DNA from: Candidatus Dechloromonas phosphorivorans
GTDB lineage: Bacteria; Pseudomonadota; Gammaproteobacteria; Burkholderiales; Rhodocyclaceae
Direction of reading: 5' to 3'
DNA: 64,000 bases
Assembly: GCA_016714975.1 (NCBI GenBank)
Contig: JADKBR010000007.1
Span: 62,001 to 126,000, forward strand
The notes under the pieces were generated by a model. That model had not been told where the DNA came from, searched no databases, and saw nothing but the letters and a program-made list of their open reading frames with translations. Position numbers and translations under genes: made by a program. Shown piece after piece: positions 35,812 to 44,778 of the stretch. Each line of letters opens with the position of its first letter. Position 1 is the first letter of the stretch.

Positions 35812-36876
35812 ATGCCTCTCGTTTCAATGCGCCAACTACTCGACCACGCCGCCGAAAACAGCTATGGCCTGCCCGCCTTCAACGTCAACAACATGGAGCA
35901 GGTCTGGGCCATCTGCGAAGCCGCCAGCCAGCTTGACGCCCCAGTCATCATGCAGGCCTCGGCCGGCGCCCGCAAATACGCCGGTGAACCCTTCCTGCGC
36001 CACCAGATTCTCGCCGCCCTCGAAGCCTATCCGCATCTGCCCATCGTCATGCATCAGGACCACGGCCAGAGCCCGGCGGTGTGCATGTCGGCAATCCGCT
36101 CCGGCTTCACCTCGGTGATGATGGATGGCTCGCTCGAAGCCGACGGCAAGACCACTTCTTCCTACGAATACAACATCGCCGTCTCGCGTGAAACCGTCAA
36201 GTTCGCGCACGCCATCGGCGTTTCGGTCGAGGCCGAACTCGGCGTCCTCGGTTCGCTCGAAACGATGATGGGCGACAAGGAGGACGGCCACGGCGCTGAC
36301 GGTCACATGACCCGTGAGCAGTTGCTGACCGACCCCGACCAGGCCGCCGACTTCGTCAAGCAGACCAACTGCGACGCGCTGGCCATCGCCATCGGCACCA
36401 GCCACGGCGCCTACAAATTCACCAAGAAGCCGACCGGCGACATCCTCGCCATCGACCGCATCAGGGAGATCCACGCCCGCATCCCGAACACCCATCTGGT
36501 GATGCACGGCTCTTCTTCAGTCCCGCAGGAACTGCTCGCCGAGATCCGCGAATTCGGTGGCGACATGAAGGAGACCTACGGCGTGCCGGTCGAAGAAATC
36601 GTCAACGGCATCAAGCACGGTGTGCGCAAGATCAACATCGACACCGACATCCGCTTGGCGATGACCGGGGCCATCCGCCGCTACTTCGCGGAGAACCCGT
36701 CCAAGTTCGACCCGCGCGACTACCTGAAACCGGCCCGCGAAGCCGCCAGGAAAATCTGCCTGGCCCGTTTCGAGGCCTTCGGCTGCGCCGGCCGCGCCAG
36801 CCAGATCAAGGTTATCCCGCTCGACAAGATGGCCGAGCGTTACGCCAGGGGCGAGTTGAACCAGATCGTCAATTGA
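35812..36876 (+). CDS. fba: Class II fructose-bisphosphate aldolase
   Basis: 354 residues. Zinc ligands in HQDHGQS, the [10 protein letters not shown] segment, GTSHGAYKF and MHGSSSVP are characteristic of the CbbA/Fba subtype used in glycolysis and the Calvin cycle. Last gene of the central carbon cluster; TGGAGA supplies the ribosome binding site. Confidence 0.96.
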   Translation: MPLVSMRQLLDHAAENSYGLPAFNVNNMEQVWAICEAASQLDAPVIMQASAGARKYAGEPFLRHQILAALEAYPHLPIVMHQDHGQSPAVCMSAIRSGFTSVMMDGSLEADGKTTSSYEYNIAVSRETVKFAHAIGVSVEAELGVLGSLETMMGDKEDGHGADGHMTREQLLTDPDQAADFVKQTNCDALAIAIGTSHGAYKFTKKPTGDILAIDRIREIHARIPNTHLVMHGSSSVPQELLAEIREFGGDMKETYGVPVEEIVNGIKHGVRKINIDTDIRLAMTGAIRRYFAENPSKFDPRDYLKPAREAARKICLARFEAFGCAGRASQIKVIPLDKMAERYARGELNQIVN

Positions 36877-37009
36877 GTCCGAGACCAGGCAGTTGCCCGA
36901 TTCCGTTGCGTGATCTGCGACGAGTCGGCAAGTTGGGAACGGCACAAAAACTTTGAACCATGATTGCGTAAGCCACTCAAATCGCAGTAGTCAAAACGAG
37001 GAGAAGGAC

Positions 37010-37135
37010 ATGAAGAAACTGTTTTCCGTTCTTGTGGCTGCCGTCTTTGCCATTGGCAGCGTGTCTGCGATTGCCTGCGGTGACAAGGCAAAGGATGAAA
37101 AGCAGATGAGCACGCCGTCCAAGCCCAAGATCTGA
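37010..37135 (+). CDS. 41-residue exported peptide
   Basis: A strong GAGGAGAAGG precedes ATG 37010. The product is a signal peptide (about 1-21) plus some 20 polar residues (GDKAKDEKQMSTPSKPKI). A cysteine in AIACGD may be a lipobox. A terminator follows 20 bases after the stop, which supports a real independent gene. Function unknown. Confidence 0.7.
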   Translation: MKKLFSVLVAAVFAIGSVSAIACGDKAKDEKQMSTPSKPKI

Positions 37136-37155
37136 CGGCGACCGCCAGGTCTACC

Positions 37156-37183
37156 GAAGGCGCCGCGATGGCGCCTTCTTCTT
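37156..37183 (+). terminator. Rho-independent terminator
   Basis: GAAGGCGCC (37156-37164) pairs with GGCGCCTTC (37170-37178) over a 5-base loop, followed by TTCTT. It ends the small peptide gene and abuts the start of the PNPOx-like gene. Confidence 0.75.
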
Positions 37184-37186
37184 GCC

Positions 37187-37654
37187 ATGCTCGACCGCGA
37201 CAACGCCGCCTTCATCCAGACCGGTGTCAGCATCAGCCTGGCCGCCTGCGGCCCGGACCGGCTGCCGAGCATGAGCCGCGGCCTGGGCTGCCGGCTGGAA
37301 GACGGCGGCCGGCAGGTCAGCGTCTTCCTGCGGCGTTCGCAATCGCTGGAACTCATCGGGAACATCCTCTGTAACGGCCGAGTTGCCAACGTCTTCAGCC
37401 TGCCGAGCAGCAATCGCACCTTGCAACTGAAGGGTACCGACGCCCGAATCACACCATTCGTCCCGGACGACCTGTCCGTCATCGAACGCCATGTCGCCGA
37501 CTTCATTGTCGAGGTGCTTCCTTTGGGCATGTGCGAAGCCGTAGTCCGCGCCATCCTGGCCTACCGGCCCGACGACCTGGTAACGGTGACCTATTCGCCC
37601 TCGGCCGTCTTCTCCCAGACCCCCGGCCCCAAAGCCGGCGAGCGGCTGGGTTGA
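37187..37654 (+). CDS. Pyridoxamine 5'-phosphate oxidase-like (split-barrel) protein
   Basis: 155 residues. FIQTGVSISLAAC, SMSRGLGCRL, RTLQLKG and the ending VFSQTPGPKAGERL match a small PNPOx-like flavin-binding family. No ribosome binding site precedes ATG 37187 and the terminator is only three bases away, so the start could lie downstream, e.g. at ATG 37271. Three bases separate it from the PNPOx-GAF gene, so the two are likely functionally linked. Confidence 0.72.
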   Translation: MLDRDNAAFIQTGVSISLAACGPDRLPSMSRGLGCRLEDGGRQVSVFLRRSQSLELIGNILCNGRVANVFSLPSSNRTLQLKGTDARITPFVPDDLSVIERHVADFIVEVLPLGMCEAVVRAILAYRPDDLVTVTYSPSAVFSQTPGPKAGERLG

Positions 37655-37657
37655 GCC

Positions 37658-38995
37658 ATGAATCTGCGCCTCGATACGATCCGCGAATGCCTCGAAGGGG
37701 TGATCCCGGGACATATTGCGACCTGCGACGCCGAAGGCATGCCCAACTTGGCCTATCTGTCGCAGGTTCAGTTCATCGACAACGACCATGTCGCGCTGTC
37801 CTACCAGTTCTTCAACCGCACCCGGCAGAACGTTCTCGCGGGATCGTCGGTTCGTCTGATGCTGACCAGCCATTTGACCGGAGCACAGTATCGGCTGACA
37901 CTTAACTATCTGCGCACGGAAACGGCCGGCCCGCTGTTCGAGCAGATGAAGGCGAAGCTGGCGGGAATTGCATCCCATACCGGGATGAGCGGCGTCTTTC
38001 GCCTGCTGGGATCGGATGTCTACCGCATCCTGGGCATCGAGCAGCTACCGGGATTGACGGTGGCAGCCCCGCCACCGGCCGTCAATTACCTTACCGCCCT
38101 GCGCCGCGCCACCGGCCGCCTGGCTGGCTGCGGCGGTCTGGCGCGCCTGCTGGAAACCGCCCTCGATTGCCTCGGTGCCGAGTTCGCCATCGACCATGTC
38201 ATGTTCCTGATGCTCGACGAGAGCCGCGGACGCCTGTATACCTTGGCCAGTCGCGGCTATCCGCAATCCGGGATCGGTTCGGAGATACCGCTTGGCGCCG
38301 GCGTCATCGGCATCTGTGCCCGCGAACGCGTTCCCGTCCGCATCGGCTTCATGACTAGCGAGTACGCTTACGGGCGCAGCATCCGCGACGGTGTCGAGGC
38401 GGACGGGCATGGCGACAGCCTGGAAACGGCGATTCCGCTGCCGGGGCTGGCGGAAGCCCGCAGTCAGATGGCGGTGCCGATCACTGCCTACGACCGCCTG
38501 CTCGGCGTGCTCTACGTGGAGAATGTCGCCGACCTGCATTTCGGTTATGACGACGAAGATGCCCTCGTGGCCTTTGCCGCACAGCTGGGCCTGGCGATGC
38601 ATCACCACCAGCAGGCGGAAGAACAAGTCGAAGACACGCCCACCAGCGAGGAACTTGCCGCGGCGGTCGGCGGCCCGCCCATGCGGGTGCGCCATTTCGT
38701 CGCCAACGACAGCGTCTTCCTCGACGACGATTACCTGATCAAGGGTGTGGCCGGCGCCATCCTGTGGACCCTGCTGACCGACTTCGTCGAACGCCGGCGC
38801 ACCAGTTTCACCAACAAGGGATTGCGCGTCGATCCGCGCATCCGCCTGCCGGGGGTCAGCGACAATCTGGAAGCTCGCCTGGTTTTGCTGCAGCGCCGCC
38901 TCGAAGAACGGACGGCCGGGATCCACCTGACCAGGACCGGACGCGGCCGCTTCTCGCTTGCGGTCGACCGCCCCCTGCAGCTGATTTCCGGCTGA
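37658..38995 (+). CDS. PNPOx-GAF protein with winged-helix-like C terminus
   Basis: 445 residues. The N-terminal PNPOx-like barrel (about 1-130; HIATCDAEGMPNLAYLSQV) is followed by a GAF sensor domain (about 150-315; SQMAVPITAYDRLLGVLYVEN). A C-terminal domain (about 335-445) contains a possible DNA-binding helix pair (YLIKGVAGAILWTLL...NLEARLVLLQRRLEE). Combines a flavin-type fold with a small-molecule sensor. Likely a cytoplasmic regulator of the 2-oxoacid dehydrogenase genes that follow; this is inferred from position. Confidence 0.75.
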   Translation: MNLRLDTIRECLEGVIPGHIATCDAEGMPNLAYLSQVQFIDNDHVALSYQFFNRTRQNVLAGSSVRLMLTSHLTGAQYRLTLNYLRTETAGPLFEQMKAKLAGIASHTGMSGVFRLLGSDVYRILGIEQLPGLTVAAPPPAVNYLTALRRATGRLAGCGGLARLLETALDCLGAEFAIDHVMFLMLDESRGRLYTLASRGYPQSGIGSEIPLGAGVIGICARERVPVRIGFMTSEYAYGRSIRDGVEADGHGDSLETAIPLPGLAEARSQMAVPITAYDRLLGVLYVENVADLHFGYDDEDALVAFAAQLGLAMHHHQQAEEQVEDTPTSEELAAAVGGPPMRVRHFVANDSVFLDDDYLIKGVAGAILWTLLTDFVERRRTSFTNKGLRVDPRIRLPGVSDNLEARLVLLQRRLEERTAGIHLTRTGRGRFSLAVDRPLQLISG

Positions 38996-39132
38996 CTATT
39001 CGGGGGTCGCCACCCCGACTTCTTAAATCTTCATTCAGCGCTTCTTAAAAGATCCGTAAGCACCGGCTGGCCGTCTTGTCATGGTTTCCGGGCGGTCTAG
39101 ACTTGACTCACCAACCACCGACGGGAGCAGTC

Positions 39133-40095
39133 ATGACCCACACGCAACACGAAACCGACCCGCGGCACCTGCTCGAACAGATGCTGCTCATCCGCGCCTA
39201 CGAGGAAGCCATCGTCGCCGGCAGCACCGCCGGCACAGTCCCCGGCACCTGCACGTCGGTCGGCCAGGAAGCAGCCGCCGTCGGCGTCATCAACGCCCTT
39301 GGCGCCGACGACCTGATCCTCACCAACCACCGCAGCGCCGGCCACCTGCTGGCACGCGGCGCCGATCCCGGGCGCCTGCTGGCGGAAGTGATGGGTCGCA
39401 GCGACGGCTACTGCGGCGGCAAGAGCGGCTCGCTGCACATTTCGGTCAGAGAACTCGGCGTCATCCTCACTTCGACCATCGTCGGCGCCGAACTGTCACT
39501 CGCGCCAGGCGTCGCGCTGTCGCAGACCATGCTCGGCAGACCCGGCATCGTCGTCTGCTTCTTCGGCGACGGCGCCGCCTGCGAGGGCAGTTTCCACGAA
39601 TCGCTCAACCTGGCCGCGCTGTGGAACCTGCCCATCCTCTATGTCTGCGAGAACAACCAGTGGCAGGCCTTCGTGCATCGCCGCGAAGCCACCAGCCGCG
39701 AGCACATTTCGGACTGGGCGGCGTCCTACGGCATCCCCGCCGGAACGGTGGACGGCAATGACGTCAGCGCCGTCCTCGCCGCCGCCCGCGATGCCGCCGC
39801 CCGGGTGCACGAGAGCGGCCGGCCTTTTCTGCTGGAAACCTGGACCTACCGGACGCGTGGCCACTTCGAGCCCGACGACCAGTCCTACGTCGACCCCGCC
39901 GAACGCGAAGCTTGGCTCGCCCGCGACCCAATTGCCATGCACCGCGACTGCCTCGTCGCCGATGGCCGCCTGACCACCGCCGAGGCAGACGCCCTGGACG
40001 ACGAGGTGGCGAGCCGCATCGCCGTCGCCCAGGGCTTCGCCGAGACATCTCCCTTCCCCGACGCCAGCGAACTGACGCGCGACGTCTACGCCTGA
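39133..40095 (+). CDS. 2-oxoacid dehydrogenase E1, alpha subunit
   Basis: 320 residues from ATG 39133. TPP-binding GDGAACEGSFHESLNLAALWNLP and N-terminal TCTSVGQEAAAVGV identify an E1-alpha of the PDH/acetoin dehydrogenase type. Decarboxylates a 2-oxo acid or acetoin-like substrate together with the beta subunit nine bases downstream. No E2 or E3 gene follows, so the substrate and partner complex are unclear. Confidence 0.87.
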   Translation: MTHTQHETDPRHLLEQMLLIRAYEEAIVAGSTAGTVPGTCTSVGQEAAAVGVINALGADDLILTNHRSAGHLLARGADPGRLLAEVMGRSDGYCGGKSGSLHISVRELGVILTSTIVGAELSLAPGVALSQTMLGRPGIVVCFFGDGAACEGSFHESLNLAALWNLPILYVCENNQWQAFVHRREATSREHISDWAASYGIPAGTVDGNDVSAVLAAARDAAARVHESGRPFLLETWTYRTRGHFEPDDQSYVDPAEREAWLARDPIAMHRDCLVADGRLTTAEADALDDEVASRIAVAQGFAETSPFPDASELTRDVYA

Positions 40096-40104
40096 GGAAA
40101 CACC

Positions 40105-41073
40105 ATGACCACACTGACCCTTCACGATGCCGTCGGCGCCGCGCTCACCGAGGAAATGCGCCGCGACCCTCGCGTTCTCGTCTTCGGCGAGGGCGTCGCC
40201 ACCAAGCGCCACGACCTGGTCCAGGAATTCGGCGCCCGGCGCGTGCGCAACACGCCGCTCGCCGAGGGCATCATCGCCGGCACGGCAGTCGGCGCCGCCG
40301 GCACCGGCCTGCGCCCGGTCATCGACCTGCTGTTCGCGCCCTTCCTTTGCTATGCCATGGACGAACTGGTGAATAGCGCGGGCAAGCTGCGCTACGTTTC
40401 CGGCGGCCAGTTCTCCTTCCCGCTCGTCACCCTGGCGATGACTGGCGCCGGCTGGGGCGTAGGCGCCCAGCACAACCACAACATCGAGGCCTGGTTCGTC
40501 CATAGCCCCGGCCTCAAGGTGGTGATGCCGAGCAATCCGGAGGATGCCAAGGGCTTGCTCAAGGCGGCGATCCGCGACGACAACCCGGTCCTGTTCTTCC
40601 TCGATATCGGGCTTCTCTACCAGCCGGGCGAAGTGGCGACTGGGGAACACGTCACCCCCCTTGGCAAGGCCGCCGTACTGCGCGAGGGCGGCGACGTGAC
40701 GCTGGCCTCCTACGGCAAGACCGTCCATCACTGTCTGCAGGCGGCGGACGCCCTGGCCGGCAAGGGCATCGCCGCCGAGGTCATCGACCTGCGCAGCCTG
40801 AAGCCGATCGACGATACCGCCATCCTCGCCTCGGTCACACGCACCGGCCGCCTGGTCGTCGCACACGAGGCCAATCGCCTGTGCGGCGTCGGCGCCGAAA
40901 TCGCCGCGCTGGTGGCGGAAGAAGCGTTCGCCCGGCTCAAGGCGCCAATCGTTCGCCTCGGCGGGCCGGATGCGCCGGTGGCCTCAAGCTACCCGCTCGA
41001 ACAGGCTTTCGTGCCGCAGGCCGACTCTATCGCCGCTGCCGCCGAACGACTCTGCACTTTCCAACATGCCTGA
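40105..41073 (+). CDS. 2-oxoacid dehydrogenase E1, beta subunit
   Basis: 322 residues. VFGEGVATKRHDL, TPLAEGIIAGTAVGAAG and VIDLRSLKPID are typical of E1-beta (transketolase central and C-terminal domains). Forms an alpha2beta2 enzyme with the preceding gene. Follows E1-alpha by nine bases and is followed by a cytochrome c gene. Confidence 0.88.
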   Translation: MTTLTLHDAVGAALTEEMRRDPRVLVFGEGVATKRHDLVQEFGARRVRNTPLAEGIIAGTAVGAAGTGLRPVIDLLFAPFLCYAMDELVNSAGKLRYVSGGQFSFPLVTLAMTGAGWGVGAQHNHNIEAWFVHSPGLKVVMPSNPEDAKGLLKAAIRDDNPVLFFLDIGLLYQPGEVATGEHVTPLGKAAVLREGGDVTLASYGKTVHHCLQAADALAGKGIAAEVIDLRSLKPIDDTAILASVTRTGRLVVAHEANRLCGVGAEIAALVAEEAFARLKAPIVRLGGPDAPVASSYPLEQAFVPQADSIAAAAERLCTFQHA

Positions 41074-41101
41074 ATTTCAACCACAAGAAGGAGATCGCGT
41101 C

Positions 41102-41698
41102 ATGCACCCCAACTCCAAACAGAAGCCCGTCCTCGTTACCGCCGCCATTGTCGGTGCATTCCTGTCCTCGGGCGCCGCGCTGGCCGAAGGCAACAACGCC
41201 GCGCTGATCAAGCGCGGCGCCCTGCTCGTCGGCATCGGCGGTTGCGCCGATTGCCACACGCCGTTCAGGATGGGCGCCAACGGCCCGGAAAAGGACATGA
41301 GCCGAGGCCTCTCCGGCCACCCGGAGCAACTGAAACTGGGCGCGCCACCCAAGCTGGACAATGACTGGAACTGGGCCGGCAGCACGACGATGACGGCCTT
41401 CGTCGGCCCCTGGGGAACGACCTACGCGGCCAACCTTACCCCGGATCGCGAGACCGGCATCGGCGCCTGGAAGGAAAAGGATTTCGTGCAGGCGATGCGC
41501 ACCGGCAAGCATGTCGGCGTCGCCCGCCCGATCATGCCGCCGATGCCCTGGCAGGCCGTCGGCCAGTTGCCGGACAGCGACCTGCGGGCGATCTACGCTT
41601 ACCTGAAGGCGCAGCCGGCGGTGAAGAACAAGGTGCCTGAATATGCCCCGCCGCCCAATGCCGCGGCTGGGGCAGCGGGTGGTCGGAACCCCGGGTAG
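41102..41698 (+). CDS. Periplasmic c-type cytochrome
   Basis: 198 residues from ATG 41102, preceded by AAGGAG. Signal peptide (about 1-27, ending ALAE), one heme motif CADCH and a likely axial methionine in IMPPMPWQ. Pro/Ala/Gly-rich tail. Single-heme electron carrier; closeness to the E1 genes suggests co-transcription, but no biochemical link is established. Confidence 0.85.
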   Translation: MHPNSKQKPVLVTAAIVGAFLSSGAALAEGNNAALIKRGALLVGIGGCADCHTPFRMGANGPEKDMSRGLSGHPEQLKLGAPPKLDNDWNWAGSTTMTAFVGPWGTTYAANLTPDRETGIGAWKEKDFVQAMRTGKHVGVARPIMPPMPWQAVGQLPDSDLRAIYAYLKAQPAVKNKVPEYAPPPNAAAGAAGGRNPG

Positions 41699-41702
41699 GC
41701 GA

Positions 41703-42515
41703 CTACCTGGGGCGAAGCAGGAAGAGTTCGGGATCGACCGCCGTGTTGTTGAGGATGACGGCCCAGTGCAGATGCGGGCCGGTCACCCGCCCGGTGGCGC
41801 CGACGGCGCCGAGGATCTCGCCCTTCTTGACCGGTTGTCCGGAACGGACGTCGATGCGCGACAGGTGCATGTAGGCGGTGATCAGCCCCTGCCCGTGGTC
41901 GACGAACACGGTGTTGCCATTGAAGAAATAATCGCCGGTATTGGCCACCACCCCGGCGGCCGGCGCCTTGACCGGCGCCCCGGTACCGACCGCGACATCG
42001 AGCCCGGCATGCGGATTGCGCGGCTGGCCGTTGAAGATGCGGCGCAGGCCGAAGCGTGACGACAGCGGGCCATTCGCCGGCAGCGCGAAGTCGGTATCCG
42101 GGATGCCGTCGCTGAAACGGCGCTTGACGGCGTCGGTGACCTCCCGCTCGCTGGCGATACGGGCCAGGTCGTCCGGATCGGGATCGACCTTGCGCCTGTC
42201 CTTGATCGTCAGGCGCTGCTCGGGGTAAGTCTTGCTGCGCACCGCGACGCTCCTGATTGTCGCGGTTGACCCCGAAAAAGAACCGATTTCCGTTTCTCCC
42301 GGTACGGTGTCGAGCGGGATGCCGAACAGCGCAAACCAGCGCCCCTTGTCGGCGACGACGGCCAGTGCCTGTTCACCCCAGCGTGCGGTCGGCGCTGACT
42401 GGCTGACCGGACCAAGGTCGATGACGGCAACGCCGCCGGGAACCGGGGAGTTATCGGGCAGGGCGAAGGCAGGCGCGGCAAGGGCCAGTGCCAGCAGCGG
42501 CCAGGGCAATTTCAT
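41703..42515 (-). CDS. M23 family peptidase, exported
   Basis: 270 residues from ATG 42515. Signal peptide (about 1-18, ending AFA). LytM/M23 zinc motifs are present as NPHAGLDVAVGTG (HxxxD) and HLHW, with GNTVFVDHGQGLITAYMHLS between. Probably a peptidoglycan endopeptidase or a binding homologue. The ATG overlaps the upstream stop as ATGA. Confidence 0.9.
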   Translation of the reverse strand: MKLPWPLLALALAAPAFALPDNSPVPGGVAVIDLGPVSQSAPTARWGEQALAVVADKGRWFALFGIPLDTVPGETEIGSFSGSTATIRSVAVRSKTYPEQRLTIKDRRKVDPDPDDLARIASEREVTDAVKRRFSDGIPDTDFALPANGPLSSRFGLRRIFNGQPRNPHAGLDVAVGTGAPVKAPAAGVVANTGDYFFNGNTVFVDHGQGLITAYMHLSRIDVRSGQPVKKGEILGAVGATGRVTGPHLHWAVILNNTAVDPELFLLRPR

Positions 42516-43060
42516 GGCATCTCCCGCCCCGCCCACCACAGGCGCAGGCGCAGGCCGATTTCACTGGTGTAACCGACCGCGACGAAGCGAACGTCGCCGG
42601 CCGGATTGATGACGACGAACGACGGCACCCCCGCAAGTCCGTATCGCCGCAGGACTTCCGCAGCGGGATCGGGCAGCGTCGGCCAGCGATAGCCCTTCTC
42701 CTCGATGATCCTGGCCACCTGCGCCGCCGTCCCCGATTGGATGGCAACGCTGGTTACCGGCCAGTCGGCGCTGACATTGCCGACACTGCCGGCGGTGGTC
42801 CTGCAAATCGGGCACCATTCGGCCCAGAAGTAGAGCAGCACGGGCCGGCCGGCGTGCGTGGCGCGCCAGGTTGCGAGGTCGAAAGGCTGGCCGTCGACCA
42901 GATGGCCGGCAAAATGCGGCGCCGGGCCGCCAGGCGCATCGCGCGTCTGCCAAAGCTGGACGCCGATCACAATGGCGATGAAAAACAACGCCTCGGCTGC
43001 CCGACGGCGCCAGCGCCGGGACGGCTTTTCGGCGTTTGCAGGCGCTGCGTTATCGCTCAA
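42512..43060 (-). CDS. Membrane-anchored thioredoxin-like protein (ScsD/TlpA type)
   Basis: 182 residues. One N-terminal membrane helix (about 22-38) anchors a periplasmic thioredoxin domain with active site WCPICR and cis-proline region GVPSFVVI. Resembles suppressor-of-copper-sensitivity ScsD. Coupled to the M23 gene, which might receive its disulfide exchange; that is inference. Confidence 0.85.
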   Translation of the reverse strand: MSDNAAPANAEKPSRRWRRRAAEALFFIAIVIGVQLWQTRDAPGGPAPHFAGHLVDGQPFDLATWRATHAGRPVLLYFWAEWCPICRTTAGSVGNVSADWPVTSVAIQSGTAAQVARIIEEKGYRWPTLPDPAAEVLRRYGLAGVPSFVVINPAGDVRFVAVGYTSEIGLRLRLWWAGREMP

Positions 43061-43066
43061 GAAGGC

Positions 43067-43957
43067 CTACAGCCGTGCGGCCTGGAAGGTGTTGCACTGG
43101 TTCATGTCGCCGGTTTCGAAACCACGCTTGAACCAGCGGACGCGCTGATCGGAGCTGCCGTGGGTAAAGCTCTCCGGAACGATGCGCCCCTGCGCCTGCT
43201 GCTGCAGACGGTCGTCGCCGATGGCCGAGGCGGCGTTCAGCGCTGCTTCGAGGTCGCCGGGCTCGAGAACGCCCTTCATGGTGTCAGTGCGCTTACCCCA
43301 GACACCGGCAAGGCAATCGGCCTGCAGTTCCATGCGCACGGACAGCGCGTTCGCCTCGGCCCTGCTCGCCCGCTGCTGGGCCTTATGCACCTGGTCGGCG
43401 ATGCCGAGCTGGTTCTGCACGTGGTGGCCGACTTCGTGGGCGATCACGTAGGCCTGGGCGAATTCACCGGGTGCCTTGAAGCGGTCCTTGAGGTCACGGT
43501 AGAAGGACAGGTCGATGTAGACTTTCTGGTCGCCAGGACAATAGAAGGGGCCCATGGCCGCCTGCCCGGTGCCGCAGGCGGTCGGCGTCATGCCGGAAAA
43601 CAACACCAGCTTCGGCTCGACGTAGCGCTTGCCATTGGCACGGAAGACGTCCGTCCAGGTATCTTCGGTAGACGCCAGAACCTTGGAAACAAATTTCGCC
43701 ATCTGGTCATCGGCAGGCGGCTTGTGCGCGGGCGGCGCGCTGTGCTCGACGGCGGGCATACCACCGCCGCCGCTCAGCATGCTGAGCACGGTCATCGGGT
43801 TGATGCCGAGGAAATAGCTGGCGACCAGCGCGATGGCAATCGTGCCGAGACCGAGGCGGCCGCCGCCCAGACGCAGGCCGCCTCCGCCGCCCATGCCGCC
43901 GCCATCGCCGCGGCGGTCTTCGAGGTTGTCGCTTTCACGTTGGTCGTCGAGGCGCAT
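43067..43957 (-). CDS. ypfJ: Neutral zinc metallopeptidase, YpfJ family
   Basis: 296 residues. Short cytoplasmic Gly-rich N terminus (GGGMGGGGGLRLGGG), one membrane helix near 40-55, and a periplasmic metallopeptidase domain with HEVGHHVQ. The conserved ACGTGQAAMGPFYCPGDQKVYID block is split here by position only. Follows pyrF by nine bases. Confidence 0.92.
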   Translation of the reverse strand: MRLDDQRESDNLEDRRGDGGGMGGGGGLRLGGGRLGLGTIAIALVASYFLGINPMTVLSMLSGGGGMPAVEHSAPPAHKPPADDQMAKFVSKVLASTEDTWTDVFRANGKRYVEPKLVLFSGMTPTACGTGQAAMGPFYCPGDQKVYIDLSFYRDLKDRFKAPGEFAQAYVIAHEVGHHVQNQLGIADQVHKAQQRASRAEANALSVRMELQADCLAGVWGKRTDTMKGVLEPGDLEAALNAASAIGDDRLQQQAQGRIVPESFTHGSSDQRVRWFKRGFETGDMNQCNTFQAARL

Positions 43958-43966
43958 GGCGGTTCC

Positions 43967-44778
43967 TTAGCGGTGGAGATTGATGGCTGCGCGCGTTTCT
44001 TCGGCCACCTTGCGCGCCGCGGCGGAAAAGTCTTCGTCCTTGCCGGCGTACAGAATGGCACGGGACGAGTTGATCATCAAGCCTGTCGCATTCGCCGTGC
44101 GGCCCGCCTCGACGGTGGCTGCGATGTCGCCACCCTGGGCGCCGATGCCGGGGACGAGCAGAGGCATGTCGCCGACGATCGCCCGGACGCGGGCAATATC
44201 GGCCGGGAAGGTGGCGCCGACGACGAGGCCGATCTGGCCGCTCGTGTTCCACTCGTTGGCGGCCAGACGGGCAACACGCTCGTAAAGCTTTTCGCCACCG
44301 ACATCGAGAAACTGCAGGTCGGAACCGCCTGGATTCGACGTGCGGCATAACAGGATGACGCCCTTGTCCGGCCAGGCCAGCCAGGGATCGAGCGAATCGC
44401 GGCCCATAGGGGGTTGACCGTGACAGCATCGGCCTGGAAACGCGCGAAGGCTTCGACGGCGTACTGCTCAGCGGTCGAGCCGATGTCGCCGCGCTTGGCG
44501 TCGAGAATGACCGGGATGCCGGGATGCCTGGCATGGATGTGGGCGATCAGCGCCTCAAGCTGGTCTTCGGCGCGGCGGGCGGCGAAGTAGGCAATCTGAG
44601 GCTTGAAGGCGCAGACGAGGTCGGCGGTCGCATCGGCGATGGCGGCGCAGAATGCGAAGATCGCGTCGTCGCGGCCCTTGAGATGCGCGGGAAACTTCGC
44701 CGGATCGGGATCGAGGCCGACGCAGAGCAGCGAATTGTTGGTCTGCCAGGCGGCGGCAAGCATTTGGATGAAGGTCAT
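43967..44778 (-). pseudogene. pyrF: Orotidine-5'-phosphate decarboxylase, one-base frameshift
   Basis: The first frame (ATG 44778) encodes [19 protein letters not shown] and the catalytic [16 protein letters not shown], then VTVNP. After that the sense continues in a second frame as [17 protein letters not shown]...CRTSNPGG to a good C terminus at 43967. The join is near 44405-44412, within a run of five C, where one base is missing. PyrF is needed for UMP synthesis, so sequence error is the likeliest cause. Confidence 0.9.

Noticed and set aside
42488..44350. Long open frame of 620 codons on the plus strand
   Set aside because: Antisense across three real genes (thioredoxin-like, ypfJ, pyrF) and without family signature.
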